From Lucinisca nassula (lineage: Eukaryota > Mollusca > Bivalvia > Lucinida > Lucinidae): a DNA stretch of 64,000 nucleotides. Under the pieces are notes generated by a model, which did no database searches, had not been told where the DNA came from, and worked only from the letters and a program-made list of their open reading frames with translations. Where the stretch lies: positions 153,284,714-153,348,713 of the forward strand of contig OY757010.1 of assembly GCA_963580285.1 (NCBI GenBank), written 5' to 3'. A program made the translations under genes and the position numbers. Numbering within the stretch: the first letter of the stretch is position 1; every line of letters starts with the position of its first letter. Shown here piece by piece: positions 52,498 to 61,659 of the stretch.

Positions 52498-53570
52498 TAT
52501 GCCCCCGGAATCTAAGATTCTGGGGGGCATATAGTTTTTGGTCTGTCCGTCTGTTTGTCCGTTTGTCTGTTTGTCCGTTTGTCTGTTTGTCCGTTTGTCC
52601 GTTTGTCCGTCTGCAAAAACTTTAACATTGGGCATAACTTTTGAATGGTAAGTGGTACAGCTTTCATATTTCACATGTGCATTCCTTGTCACAAGACCTT
52701 TCAAGAGGTACCATAAATTTTGACCTCGTGACCTTGGACCTTGACATTTGACCTACTTTTGGCCTCATTTTTAAAAACTTTAACATTGGCCATAACTTTT
52801 GATTGGTAAGTGATAGAGCTTTCATATTTCACATGTGCATTCCTTGTCACAAGACCTTTCTATTGGTACTATAATTTTTGACCTCATGACCTTGACCTTG
52901 GCATATGACCTACTTTTTTAAAAACTTTAACATTGGCCATAACTTTTGATTGGTAAGTGATAGAGCTTTCATATTTCACATGTGCATTCCTTGTCACAAG
53001 ACCTTTCTATTGGTACTATAATTTTTGACCTCATGACCTTGACCTTGGCATTTGACCTACTTTTTAAAAACTTTAACATTGGCCGTAACGTTTGATTGGT
53101 AAATGGTAGAGCTTTCATATTTCACGTGCATTCCTTGTCACAAGACCTTTCTAATGGTACCATAATTTTTGACCTCATGACCTTGACCTTGATGTTTGAC
53201 CTACTTTTTAAAAACTTTAACATTGGCCATAACTTTTGATTGGTAAATGGTAGGGCTTTCATATTTCACATGTGCATTCCTTGTCACAAGACCTTTCTAG
53301 TGGTACCATAATTTTTGACCTTGTGACTTTGACCTTGATGTTTGACCTACTTTTTAAAAACTTTAATATAGTCCATAACTTTTGATTGGTAAGTGATAGA
53401 GCTTTCATATTTCACATGTGTATTCTTTCTCACAAGACCTTTCCAGTGGTACCATAATTTTTTACCTCGTGACCTTGTGGCCTCAACCATGACATACTTT
53501 AGTGATGGGGCTTTCATATTGCACAGGCGCTGTCCGGGGGCATCGGTGTTTCACAAACACATCTTGTTTT
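52498..53570. mobile_element. Array element with GCCCCCGGAATCTAAG hairpin start
   Basis: It opens TATGCCCCCGGAATC / GATTCTGGGGGGCATA, an inverted start, then CTGTCCGTCTGTTTGTCCG repeats. Six units of about 145 bp follow (AAAAACTTTAACATTGGCC at 52615, 52774, 52920, 53068, 53210, 53356), each with TTCATATTTCACATGTGC, CCTTGTCACAAGACCTTTC and GACCTTGACCTTG. It ends CTGTCCGGGGGCATCGG. The layout (inverted start, CGTCC-type run, array, end motif) parallels GTA elements. No coding frame. Confidence 0.85.
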
Positions 53571-53611
53571 AAAATAATCCCCTTCAGCATCTATACCAAT
53601 GTCCGCGGTGT

Positions 53612-53856
53612 CGGCCCCCGCCCATCGGGGCTTGAAGAAATAGATTGGCTGCATGATGCTTCCACGCATGCAGAACCGACGAGTACTGGTAATCGGCTTT
53701 GAGGATCCTAGCCTGCCCAGGCAAAGCGGTACGGCTTGAGATGTCAGTTCATCTCAATGTCGGGTAAAAGTCCCAAAAAATTGGAAGCAACATCTCCAAA
53801 ATGACCTTTACAGTGTTGACGGGGACGTTAAACCTCAAATCAAACAAACAGAAACA
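53612..53856 (+). mobile_element. P retroposon with perfect 14-bp target duplication
   Basis: AATGTCCGCGGTGT at 53598-53611 and 53857-53870 flank it exactly. It runs from CGGCCCCCGCCCATCGGGGC to CAAATCAAACAAACAGAAAC, with an internal deletion of the CATGCTTATAAACCC block. Perfect long duplication and an A-rich tail show that P is moved by a LINE machinery and that this copy is young. Confidence 0.95.
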
Positions 53857-53911
53857 AATGTCCGCGGTGTTTAAGGGCCTCAACGCCACTTTAATTTATA
53901 GAACTCATTTT

Positions 53912-55165
53912 CTTGCCTGTTCAGAAAGTCACCCACTACGTATATGACGTCATCATCGGACTGAAAGTGAGTGCCTGACATTTGGAAATACATGAACATC
54001 TGATGGAGCGATGTCATGTGAATAAGGCTCAATCAATTTAAAGCCACAATCGTGAATGGCAGCCATAGCAATGACAGATTTGTGAACAGGAGCAATGTCC
54101 TAATGGACAATGTCCTCACCTTTAGTGAGCTTTCCGCGGTGCTTAAATTTAATTTTTTCCCGAAGTGAAGTATAACATGTGCCATTGATTGTTTGACCCT
54201 TTTGGATCTATCAGCAGAATACCATCTGCATCCCAGAAAACCCGAGACGATAACCTTCCCAGCTGATGGAACAGTCTTTGCCTTCTTTGGCGTGGTGGGG
54301 GTGGGTGGGGGGGGGGGAGCCAGGGTGCTTCCATTGTTTCGATTGTTGTTTGGCCTCTGGGTTTCAATGATGGACCCATGTTTGATCCATAGCGACACTT
54401 CTCTGAAGAAAGTTAGCAGGATCTTCATCAAAAAGGTTAAACTTAGCACGCGATCATGTACGCCTGGTGTGCTTCTGATCAACTGTCAGAAGCCTTGGTA
54501 CCAATCGGGACGAAAGTTTTCTCATTGCAAGATTCTCTGTCAGAATGGAATGTACTCTTTTCTGTGAAATGCCAACTATACTGGCTATATATTTTTTCTG
54601 TGACTCGTCTGTCAGTCCTAACAATATCATAGACTTTACTGACCATTTCTGAGTTGCAGCATTTGTTTATTTGACTTGAGGTTTAACGTCCCCGTCAACA
54701 CTGTAAAGGTCATTTTGGAGATGTTCCTTCCAATTTTGTGGGACTTTTACCCGCCATTGAGATGAAATGACATCTCAAGCCCTGTCGCCCAATGAAACAA
54801 TAGGGTTTATTAGCATGGACGGTCCGCCTCGCACCGCGGTTCCTGGACAGGCTTAGATCCTCTAAGCGGTTTACCAGTACTAGTGTGCGGACCGGATTCA
54901 GCTCTGCGTGGAAGCATCATGCCGCCCATATATTTCTTCAAGCCCCTATGGGCGGGGGCCGAGGGTTGCAACATTGACAGACCTTCTAGGACGGGGTCAT
55001 CCTCAAGGTTCTGTCTGCCACGCTTTAATTCTTAAATTACGCTACCCACCTTTTCACTCGGTAGCATATGAAGCGGCATCTTTCCCGTAGTGTTGCTACC
55101 ATATCATTATGGATATCCATAGGTGTTAAACCTTATCAAGCACATATTGGATCGCTGCCCTTTCA
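53912..55165 (-). pseudogene. Mariner-family transposase relic, interrupted by a SINE-like insertion
   Basis: On the minus strand, with frameshifts, the order is: TPMDIHNDMVATL and YRVKRWVA (N-terminal helix-turn-helix, 54990-55140), a P retroposon, then SEMVSKVYDIVRTDESQKKY, ISQKRVHSILTE, LAMRKLSSRLVPRLLTVDQK, the first catalytic Asp in MDQTWVHH, KKAKTVPSAGKV, DADGILLID, the second catalytic Asp in HQDIAPVHKS, the third in APSD, and DSDDDVIYVV near the C-terminus (about 53935). The D,D34D layout is that of Tc1/mariner transposases. Many stops, a G-run expansion at 54296-54318 and the insertion make it non-functional. It lies in intron 1 of the LU gene in opposite orientation. Confidence 0.9.
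54663..54962 (-). mobile_element. P retroposon inside the mariner relic
   Basis: Full-length reverse copy from TTGTTTATTTGACTTGAGG to CTATGGGCGGGGGCCGAG. GTTGCAGCATT (left) and GTTGCAACATT (right) differ at one base and form the target duplication. The transposase reading resumes on both sides, which shows that P arrived after the mariner copy. Confidence 0.9.
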
Positions 55166-55590
55166 CCGATTTTGTCCATTTTGCAAAAAAAGCTGCTTAT
55201 CTATTTACTTTAGAGTGCTACCTCGTCGATATAAACTGACCAAATGAGACCGGTCCTTGGATATACAGCCCTATATAGTCAGTGAATAGTAGGACTTAAA
55301 AAGAAATCCCTGCGTACCTCCTTCAACACGAGGCTCACAGCATGTCATTTATTTCTCCATATAAACCTATGTTGTTGGTACTCATTAGAACCGCCTCAGT
55401 GAGGCGGCTCTAATGAATACCCACTGCATATTTTTTATGGAAAATTGACAAAACCTATCCTTCGAATATCACAAAATGCTTACCTTATCTGTGGCTTTAA
55501 TCGGTGGACCCTCACACAGCCACAGAGCAAAACACATGCTGATATAGGCTGAACACCTACTCGTAGATCCATACTGATTTCTTTTTTCAG
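55166..55590. other. Intronic sequence with an Fb-D-type palindrome
   Basis: TTGGTACTCATTAGAACC, GCCTCAGTGAGGC and GGCTCTAATGAATACCC at 55375-55425 form the palindromic core. The remainder is unassigned up to the acceptor at 55590. Confidence 0.55.
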
Positions 55591-55676
55591 CCAGTTCCGG
55601 ACTGCGTTGCTATGAGTGTTCTGGAGTGACTGATCTCCAGTATTGCACCAAAACCGTACACTGTGCTGCTGACGAG
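55591..55676 (+). CDS. Ly6/uPAR-like protein, LU-domain exon 1
   Basis: The exon is bounded by an acceptor (GATTTCTTTTTTCAG) and a donor (GACGAG|GTAACT). After a split codon it reads SSGLRCYECSGVTDLQYC, then TKTVHCAADE. LRCYEC is the classic start of an LU/three-finger domain, and the spacing C-x2-C-x8-C-x5-C fits the family (CD59, Ly6, uPAR). It ends in phase 0. LU proteins are secreted or GPI-anchored and act as receptor modulators, but the sequence does not show which ligand. In the mature protein this exon supplies the first loop and the first half of the cysteine knot. Confidence 0.85.
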
Positions 55677-55751
55677 GTAACTTTTTTTTATATTTCAGAA
55701 TGAGTTTAATAATGGCCCAGTAATTAAGGTTAGTCGAAATGATAACTTCCT

Positions 55752-55872
55752 CCACATTAAATTTTGTCCACTTTTTTTCAAAGGGAGACAACTTTTGTAA
55801 CTCTCTTTTTATGTTCCCCTCTGAAAAGGACGTCTATTCTTAAAGGAAAGAATGTGATCCTGAGGTGCAGTT
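55752..55872. repeat. Fb-B fragment
   Basis: CAAAGGGAGACAACTTTTG, CTGAAAAGGACGTCTATTC and TTAAAGGAAAGAATGTGATC, then truncated after AGGTGCAGTTCC. It sits 75 bp into intron 2 of the LU gene. Confidence 0.75.
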
Positions 55873-56232
55873 CCTTTTTATGCCCCCAACTTCGATGTTC
55901 GTTCGTTCGTCCGTCCGTTACGCTTTTGGATGCATAGCATAACATTAGAACCATATATGCTAGGGTTTTGAAATTTCATATATGGATTCCTTATGAAAAA
56001 ATAGCTGACATTTTTTTCTCGTCGGAATTATGCCCCTTTCAAGAGTCCTGGCCCTTTGAAAAAAAAAATGATGGAATCTTGTCAGCAAAATAACTAAAAA
56101 AACTATTCGAACAAGAGCCTAGAAAGTCGGGCGATGAGTTGATGACCTGATTAATTTTTGACTAAATTCCGAAAAATACTGCATGAGTTATGGCCCTTTA
56201 TAACTTGGGCATTTGTACAGTGTATACTTTTT

Positions 56233-56397
56233 GGAAGCCCCCGTGGTGTAGTGGTTACGCTACTCGCCTTGTAAACCAGGGGTCGCAGGATCGACCCCGG
56301 GCTTCTCCAGACTTTCGGATGAGTCTTTAAACCAAGGCCCCGTCTCCGTATGACCTAAGCTGTTGGTGGGACGTAAAACCCAAACACTCACTCACTC
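56233..56397 (+). mobile_element. S1 SINE with 14-bp target duplication
   Basis: ACAGTGTATACTTT at 56217-56230 and ACAGTGTATGCTTT at 56398-56411 differ at one base. The SINE runs from GAAGCCCCCGTGGTGTAGTG to AACACTCACTCACTC and is the best-preserved S1 in the window. Confidence 0.92.
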
Positions 56398-56763
56398 ACA
56401 GTGTATGCTTTGTGATGCATAGCATAACGTCAGAACTATGTATGCAAGAGTTATGGCATTTCTAACATTGATTCCTCGTGAAAAAAAATGCTGACACGTA
56501 TTTTATTTTCTCTTCGGGAATATGCCACTTTCAAGAGTTATGGCCCTTTGAATTTTTTTTTGATGAAATCGTGTCAGCATAATACCTCAAAAACTATTGG
56601 AGTAAGGGCCTTGAAAGTTGGTGGATGGATTGTTGGTGATGATTAGATGATCTGATTAACTTTTGACTTATTTCCGAAAAATAATTTAATGAGTTATGGC
56701 CCTTTGTAACTTTGGGCATTTGTACAGTGTATGATTTGTAAAGCCCAGCATACATTCAGAACT

Positions 56764-57044
56764 TATATGGGCTGCGTGATGCTTCCACGCAGAGCTGAAT
56801 CCGACCCACACACGAGTACTGGTAAACCGCTTAGAGGATCTAAGCCTGCCCAGGCAAAGTGGTGGGAGTATCGGACCGTCCATGCTTATAAACCCTATTG
56901 GTTTCATTGGGCGACAGGGCTCGAGATGTCATTTCATCTCAATGTCGGGTAAAATTCCCACAAAATTGGAAGCAGCGTCTCCAAAATGACCTTTACAGTG
57001 TTGACGGGGACGTTAAACGTCAAATCAAACAAACAAACAAACAA
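56764..57044 (+). mobile_element. P retroposon, 5'-truncated, 12-bp target duplication
   Basis: ACATTCAGAACT at 56752-56763 and 57045-57056 are identical. The copy starts at TATGGGCTGCGTGATGCTTC, lacking the GGCCCCCGCCC head, and ends in (CAAA)n. 5' truncation and the duplication are classic for LINE-mediated insertion. Confidence 0.92.
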
Positions 57045-57261
57045 ACATTCAGAACTGTATATGCAAGGGTTTTGAAATTTCATATATGGATTCCTCATGA
57101 AAAATAGCTGGCCCGTATTTTTTCTCATATGCCCCTTTCCCTTGATAAAGTCTTGTCAGCAAAATATCTAAAAAAATATTGGAGCTATAGCCTTGAAAGT
57201 TCGTGGATGGATTGGTTGTGATTAGCAGAAGACCTGATTAACGTTTGACTGCATTCTGTAA

Positions 57262-57318
57262 AATACTGTTTGCCATGGTACCCGTTTTGGGGTTTCTGGT
57301 ACAAAATGGAGTATTCAC
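57262..57318. repeat. Fb-A right-end fragment
   Basis: ACTGTTTGCCATGGTACCCG and TTTTGGGGTTTCTGGTAC match the right end of Fb-A; the rest is missing. Confidence 0.65.
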
Positions 57319-57414
57319 TAAAACGTTGTAAATAGTCCAAGATCATAATTATATCTGGTCTTATTAGCGGAATGTCACCGTACATGTAAAACAAATATCT
57401 GTTCCACCCTCTAT

Positions 57415-57660
57415 AAAGTTAAGGCACATTGACTCATCAAGGCGATTCTAATGGGTACACACAAAATAACTTGTCAAAATGTAATGCGACCGCACCTAAA
57501 TTATTCCAAAATACTTGTTTTCCGGAGCTTTCGGGAGATTTTCTTAAGGACCCGAGAATAAGTTCGAATCAGCCTGGAAGTTTCAGAAATCGCGAATTCT
57601 TCATACCAAACATAGCCATGACGATGCAGAATTCTGCATCTGTCCAATATATTTCTGTTT
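57415..57660. repeat. Fb-H half element
   Basis: CATCAAGGCGATTCTAATGG with GTACACACAAAATAAC, then GGGAGATTTTCTTAAGGACC and GAATAAGTTCGAATCAGCC, match the right half of Fb-H (compare 23320-23430). Confidence 0.6.
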
Positions 57661-57726
57661 TGGAAATTGTGTAGATCTTATAATACAACTCAACACAACT
57701 TCCAACTTTCTGCTGTTGATAATATT

Positions 57727-57866
57727 TGTTTCTTTGATTTTAGGTTTAACGTCCCCATCAACACTGTATAGGTCATTTTGGAGACGTCGCTTCCAATTTT
57801 GTGGGATGCCCGACATTGAGATGAAAGGACATCTCAAGCCCTGTCGTTCAATGAAACCAAATAGGG
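57727..57866 (-). repeat. P retroposon fragment next to an LU exon
   Basis: TTTAGGTTTAACGTCCCCATC, CACTGTATAGGTC, TTTTGTGGGATGCCCGAC and AAGCCCTGTCGTTCAATG. The fragment stops 31 bp before the exon at 57897, so the branch point may lie at or next to the P boundary. Confidence 0.8.
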
Positions 57867-57896
57867 TTGGTATGATGTTGATAATGTGTTTTTCAG

Positions 57897-57968
57897 GAAT
57901 GTCACACTGAACGCGTAGTGGATGATGCTTCAGAGCTTTACTACAACTCTGGATGTCAGAAACGACAG
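57897..57968 (+). CDS. Ly6/uPAR-like protein, LU-domain exon 2
   Basis: Acceptor AATGTGTTTTTCAG and donor CGACAG|GTATAG bound 72 nt in phase 0 at both ends. It reads ECHTERVVDDASELYYNSGC then QKRQ. It supplies the fifth and sixth LU cysteines. YYNSGC matches the aromatic and Gly-Cys spacing of the second finger in the family. Joined to the previous exon, the C4-C5 spacing is 5 residues and C5-C6 is 17, both usual. No frameshift. Confidence 0.85.
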
Positions 57969-58119
57969 GTATAGTTGGACCTCAATATCTCGAATATATT
58001 TGGAACCATGAAGTTTGTTTGAGATAGGACTAGTTCGAACTACTGTTCGTTAACGTACGCATCACCAGTCAATGAGGCATAATTGGGATGACAGAATTTA
58101 TTTTCAATCTTCTATAAGA

Positions 58120-58505
58120 TACAGTCAACCCTCTTTATAACGACATTCGTTAAAACGGCAAAACTCGTTATAACGGCAATTTGAATGGAATGACTACTTA
58201 GCTAAAGGCTTAGCCTCGGTTCCGAGCGGCGTAGGCTTCCCTCGGATTAGAAATGCACAAATCGAGTCCACAGCATGAATGTGTCTTGTAATCTAACACT
58301 CCAAGAAACAAATGTTATAGATATTTGCTAGAATCGCCTCTAACAAATATCTATAACATTTGTTTCTTGGAGTAATAATGGGGAAAAGGCCTTTTAATAC
58401 CTATCATACTCCTAACTGGGATTCTTTATAGCGACAAATTCTTTATAACGACACAATAATAGGGAACAAATACTGTCGTTATAACGAGGGTCCTCTTTAA
58501 TGAGT
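58120..58505. mobile_element. Foldback with CTCTTTATAACGAC ends
   Basis: ACAGTCAACCCTCTTTATAA and TCGTTATAACGAGGGTCCTC are inverted. The centre holds TGTTATAGATATTTGCTAG / AACAAATATCTATAACA with the TAGAATCGCCTC core motif. ACAGT ends are of the Tc1/mariner MITE type. Confidence 0.75.
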
Positions 58506-58589
58506 GCACATGACATACCTTTTCAAGATTAAATAAAACAAACCGCCATAAATTATCCTTAAATATACGGAAATCTGGAATTATAGTAA

Positions 58590-59075
58590 AATAGAAGTGA
58601 AGGCAATGATCAGGCCCTGAGGTTATAAAACTTTTTTCATGCTCAACTTAGCTGAGCATGAAATTTGTAATGCCCATAACTGTTTAAAAGCAAAGGCTAG
58701 AGGCGAATTTCCAGCTCATATCAGCACAGAATGTTATATGTCATGCTCATAAATTTTAAAATGCCAACTCTTGTTGGCATTTTAAAATTTATGAGCAAGA
58801 CAAATTTCACGCTTAATTGAGTTGAGCATGAAAAATGTTTTATATTCTCGGGGCCAGGAATCGATACAATTAACCATCATCTCCCATCAGAGACACCAAA
58901 GGGAAAGAAACACAATCAAGAAATAACTACACCCTAATGGAAACATCAATAGCGGAAAGCCAAAAGGACAGTTACTTTCCCAAAAATGACCAATTGGCTA
59001 TCCAAAACAAAAAGATATAAGCGACTTACACACTCAAAGACAAACTATAACAAAAAATAAACCGCGACAGAATTT
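58590..59075. repeat. Dispersed repeat R, split by Fb-N
   Basis: AAATAGAAGTGAAGGCAATG precedes Fb-N and GAATCGATACAATTAACC follows it. Then GGAAACATCAATAGCGGAAA, CAATTGGCTATCCAAAAC and ACTCAAAGACAAACTATAAC align with 60068-60300, which has no insertion. Confidence 0.8.
58613..58856. mobile_element. Fb-N foldback inside repeat R
   Basis: GGCCCTGAGGTTATAAAAC and TTTTATATTCTCGGGGCC are inverted ends, followed inward by TTTCATGCTCAACTTAGC / GAGTTGAGCATGAAA and a central hairpin CATAAATTTTAAAATGCCAA / TTGGCATTTTAAAATTTATG. Confidence 0.85.
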
Positions 59076-59155
59076 TCTAGGGTCATCAAAACAAGTTCGA
59101 ATTAGTCATGGTAAACGAGCAATCAGTGTTTAAAGTTGAACTGTAATTTGATCTT

Positions 59156-59540
59156 CGTAGAAGGAAAACATATATATACTATGATTGCATCTAACCTGAT
59201 TCCAAACTTAGCATTTTCTGAATTTTTTGGCACATTAGGTTAAGAAATGGTATTAAAACTGACAAAAGTAAATCATCTGGTCCTTTCGACTGTAATAAAA
59301 CATTTGAACAGTTAATAAAATTAACGAACTTACTTAACGTTTCGGAGTAATGCTAATGCGAAAGAGCCAAAATTTCGCTTTCTCGGACAGATGCATTAAG
59401 TCGAAAAGTTAAATAAATGTGATTTAATCTAAAGGTATTGTATCATAATACATGCTGCAAATTCTTAGTTTCAAGGTACATTCGGAAGACGATATGAATT
59501 GCAATTTTCAAGTGCCGGCGGAGACAGGTACTTTATAAGT
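59156..59540. other. No recognisable feature
   Basis: Intronic sequence of the LU gene; unique by eye. Confidence 0.4.
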
Positions 59541-59544
59541 ACAT

Positions 59545-59795
59545 ATACAATGGAATTCCTATATCAAGACCACCTTTGGGTCTGTTCAAGAGTGGTCTTA
59601 AAATAAGACCACCTTAGAAACTATTAAAAAGTGGTCTTTAAGACCACCTTTGAAGAGTCCCAAAGATGGTCTCATATTAGGAGACACTGGGTGTAGAAAA
59701 CAAAGATAGAATAAATGAAACGTTCTAAATAAGCTTTTGAAGCAGATTTAGTCTTAATCTTAGGTGGTCTTGATAGCGGAATTTTACTTTATATA
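59545..59795. mobile_element. Fb-J foldback
   Basis: GGAATTCCTATATCAAGACC and GGTGGTCTTGATAGCGGAAT are inverted ends. The core repeats AAGTGGTCTTTAAGACCACC twice. The GAGACACTGGGTGTAGAAAA block aligns with 3660-3690. Confidence 0.8.
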
Positions 59796-60067
59796 CTGTC
59801 AAAAGTTTCTTGTGAAGAATGTATTTTCTGTGTGAAAAGGCCAATTAACCTTCACATTGGGAGCTGTCGTGTATTTTTATTTACACAGACTGCATAAATA
59901 TTTTCACCAGAATTATATTACTTCATTTTGCTGGGAACATAAAAATTGTATTCCAAGCTTTTTCAGCTGAAAATCTTCATAGACTGGCAGTAAGGTAAAG
60001 GTCATATACATCATAATCTCTTTATAACACTGGTTAGTATAACATTGGTTTGGATATAACACGCTTT
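59796..60067. other. Unassigned, with an Fb-E end fragment
   Basis: CATCATAATCTCTTTATAAC at 60008 and AACATTGGTTTGGATATAAC suggest one end of an Fb-E element. The rest is unique. Confidence 0.45.
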
Positions 60068-60300
60068 AAAATAGAAGTGAAGCAATGATCAGGAATCGAT
60101 ACAATTAACCCATAGCTCCCATCAGAGCTACAAAAAGGAAATAAACACAAACACGAAATAACCAGAACCTTATGGAAACATCAATAGCGGAAAGCCAAAA
60201 GTTACTTTCCCACAAAATGGCCAATTGGTTATCCAAAACCAAAAATGTAAGCGATTCACACACTTAAAGACAAAATATAACAAAAATAAACCCCGACAGA
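60068..60300. repeat. Dispersed repeat R
   Basis: AAATAGAAGTGAAGCAATGA, ATCGATACAATTAACCCAT, ATGGAAACATCAATAGCGG and AACAAAAATAAACCCCGACAG give R without Fb-N. Further pieces: 43738-43838, 61660-61830, 63370-63450. Confidence 0.8.
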
Positions 60301-60485
60301 AAAAGACATATTGACAAAATATATAGATTATACATACAAATGACATATATATTTAATCTATACATTTTATTGTTGTTTAAATGGGTTTTAACTAGCACAG
60401 TTAGTTTCTGCTTTTGACCCAAACAATAGCGTTTAAAAGAGGTTGTAGTCTGTTTATATATGCCTTTGTTAATAATTTCCCCCAG

Positions 60486-60629
60486 ATCTGCCAGATTGCT
60501 GCCAGAGGAAGAAGAAGTGAACTTCATCTGTGTGAGGGCTGTTGCGGATCCGATCTGTGTAACAAGGACATATGTCATCACCCAAATAGTAATATATATC
60601 CTCTTTTTATTCACAATGCTTGCATGTAA
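60486..60629 (+). CDS. Ly6/uPAR-like protein, LU-domain exon 3 and C-terminus
   Basis: The acceptor TTAATAATTTCCCCCAG opens in phase 0. The frame reads ICQIAARGRRSELHLC then EGCCGSDLCNKDICHH, the diagnostic LU ending (CC-x2-D-x-CN), and stops at TAA (60627-60629) after NSNIYPLFIHNACM. Two cysteines beyond the standard ten (in LHLC and DIC) could form one extra disulfide. The tail is short and only mildly hydrophobic, so a GPI signal is doubtful. The product is either secreted or the true 3' end uses another splice. With exons 51886, 55591 and 57897 this gives a mature domain of about 80 residues, typical of single-LU proteins. Confidence 0.85.
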   Translation: MCQIAARGRRSELHLCEGCCGSDLCNKDICHHPNSNIYPLFIHNACM

Positions 60630-60669
60630 CGAGACATACGGTTACATGTAAGTTTTACTGTCAAATCTA

Positions 60670-61325
60670 AACTTCAGAAATTCAGTTAATGTTAAGATGT
60701 AGTTTGTTTCTGAGGTTTGGATTTGCTAGTAATGCTAAGATATAGTAAATTTTAGAAGTTTAGGTTAGGTTTGTTACTAATGCTAAGTTATCGCGAGGTT
60801 CTGAAGTTTGAGTTGAGTGTTTGAGTTTTACGTCCCACCAACAGCTAAGGTCATACGGAGACGTGACCTCGACTTAAAGACTCATCCGAAAGTCTGGAGA
60901 AGCCAGGGATCGATCCTGCGACCCCTGGTTTACAAGGCGAGTAGCGTAACCACTGCACCACGGAGGCATCTCAAGGTTCTGAAGTTTAGATTTGTTAATA
61001 ATACTAAAATACACCGAGTTTCTTGCGTTAAGATTGGCTAGTAAAGCTAAGATATGGCGAGTTTCTGAAGTTTGGTTTGCTTATAATATATATATGAGTT
61101 TCTAAAGCTTACATTTGCTAGTAATACTAAGGTATACTGAATTTCTGAAATTTAGATTTGCTAGTAATACTTAGATATACTTAGAATCGGAAGTTTAGAT
61201 TTGCAAGTACTGAGATACTCGAGTTTTTTTAAGTTTAGATTTGCTAGTAATGCTAAGATAAACTGAGTTTCTGAGTTAAGATGTACTGAGAGTCTGAAGT
61301 TCAGAGTATAACTACTATAGACTGA
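60670..61325. repeat. Diverged minisatellite, about 48-60-bp units
   Basis: TTTAGATTTGCTAGTAATAC, CTAAGATATACTGAG and TTTCTGAAG recur roughly a dozen times with indels, interrupted by an S1 SINE at 60815-60972. A stray unit lies at 61480-61530. Confidence 0.85.
60815..60972 (-). mobile_element. S1 SINE inside the minisatellite
   Basis: Reverse S1 from GTGTTTGAGTTTTACGTCCC to CCACTGCACCACGGAGGC. AGGTTCTGAAGTTT occurs on both sides; because that is also the minisatellite unit, a target duplication cannot be separated from the repeat. Confidence 0.85.
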
Positions 61326-61659
61326 GTTTCTGGGAATAATTGCATTAAAAACTGTATTTTGACAGTTTTAGGGTCGTAAATTTTGTTTTACGACTGACGT
61401 GTTGCCGTGAAACGATATTTCCGACACAGTAAAACCGCCGATTTACCAACCCAACTGAGAATGTTAATACTGTTATCCCCTAAGTAAAACTAAGTGTACT
61501 GAGTTTCTTAGTATAGATTGATTTGCTAGTGATCGCATAACAAGCAAAATGAACAAACAGTAATAGTGCTATTCCGTAGCATTTATTGAAATTCAGAAGA
61601 TGCCGATCTTGAAAAAAGTAACCGTCAAAGATCGAATTAGAATAGTATTGATACTTTAG

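Larger units (their letters stand above)
55873..57240. mobile_element. TATGCCCCCAAC-start array element with two retroposon insertions
   Basis: It opens TTTTTATGCCCCCAACTTCG with GTTCGTTCGTCCGTCCG. Diverged units of about 300 bp carry GCATAGCATAAC, GAACCATATATGC, TTCATATATGGATTCC, GTCAGCAAAATA and GAGTTATGGCCCTTTG. An S1 copy (56233-56397) and a P copy (56764-57044) lie inside. Confidence 0.75.
57970..59155. mobile_element. Fb-H element containing Fb-E-like, R and Fb-N insertions
   Basis: GTTGGACCTCAATATCTCG begins just after the exon donor, and AATCAGTGTTTAAAGTTGAA then CTGTA closes it near 59150. Inside are a TTATAAC-bordered foldback (58120-58505), a copy of R (58590-58612 and 58857-59075), and Fb-N within R. 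It fills most of the first half of LU intron 3. Confidence 0.65.

Noticed and set aside
54033..54482. 149-codon minus-strand open frame taken as an intact gene
   Set aside because: It is one frame of the mariner relic. The recognisable transposase motifs switch between frames, so it is a pseudogene and not a complete protein.
54193..54567. 124-codon plus-strand open frame
   Set aside because: It is the antisense of the mariner transposase relic; the glycine run reflects an expanded G tract.
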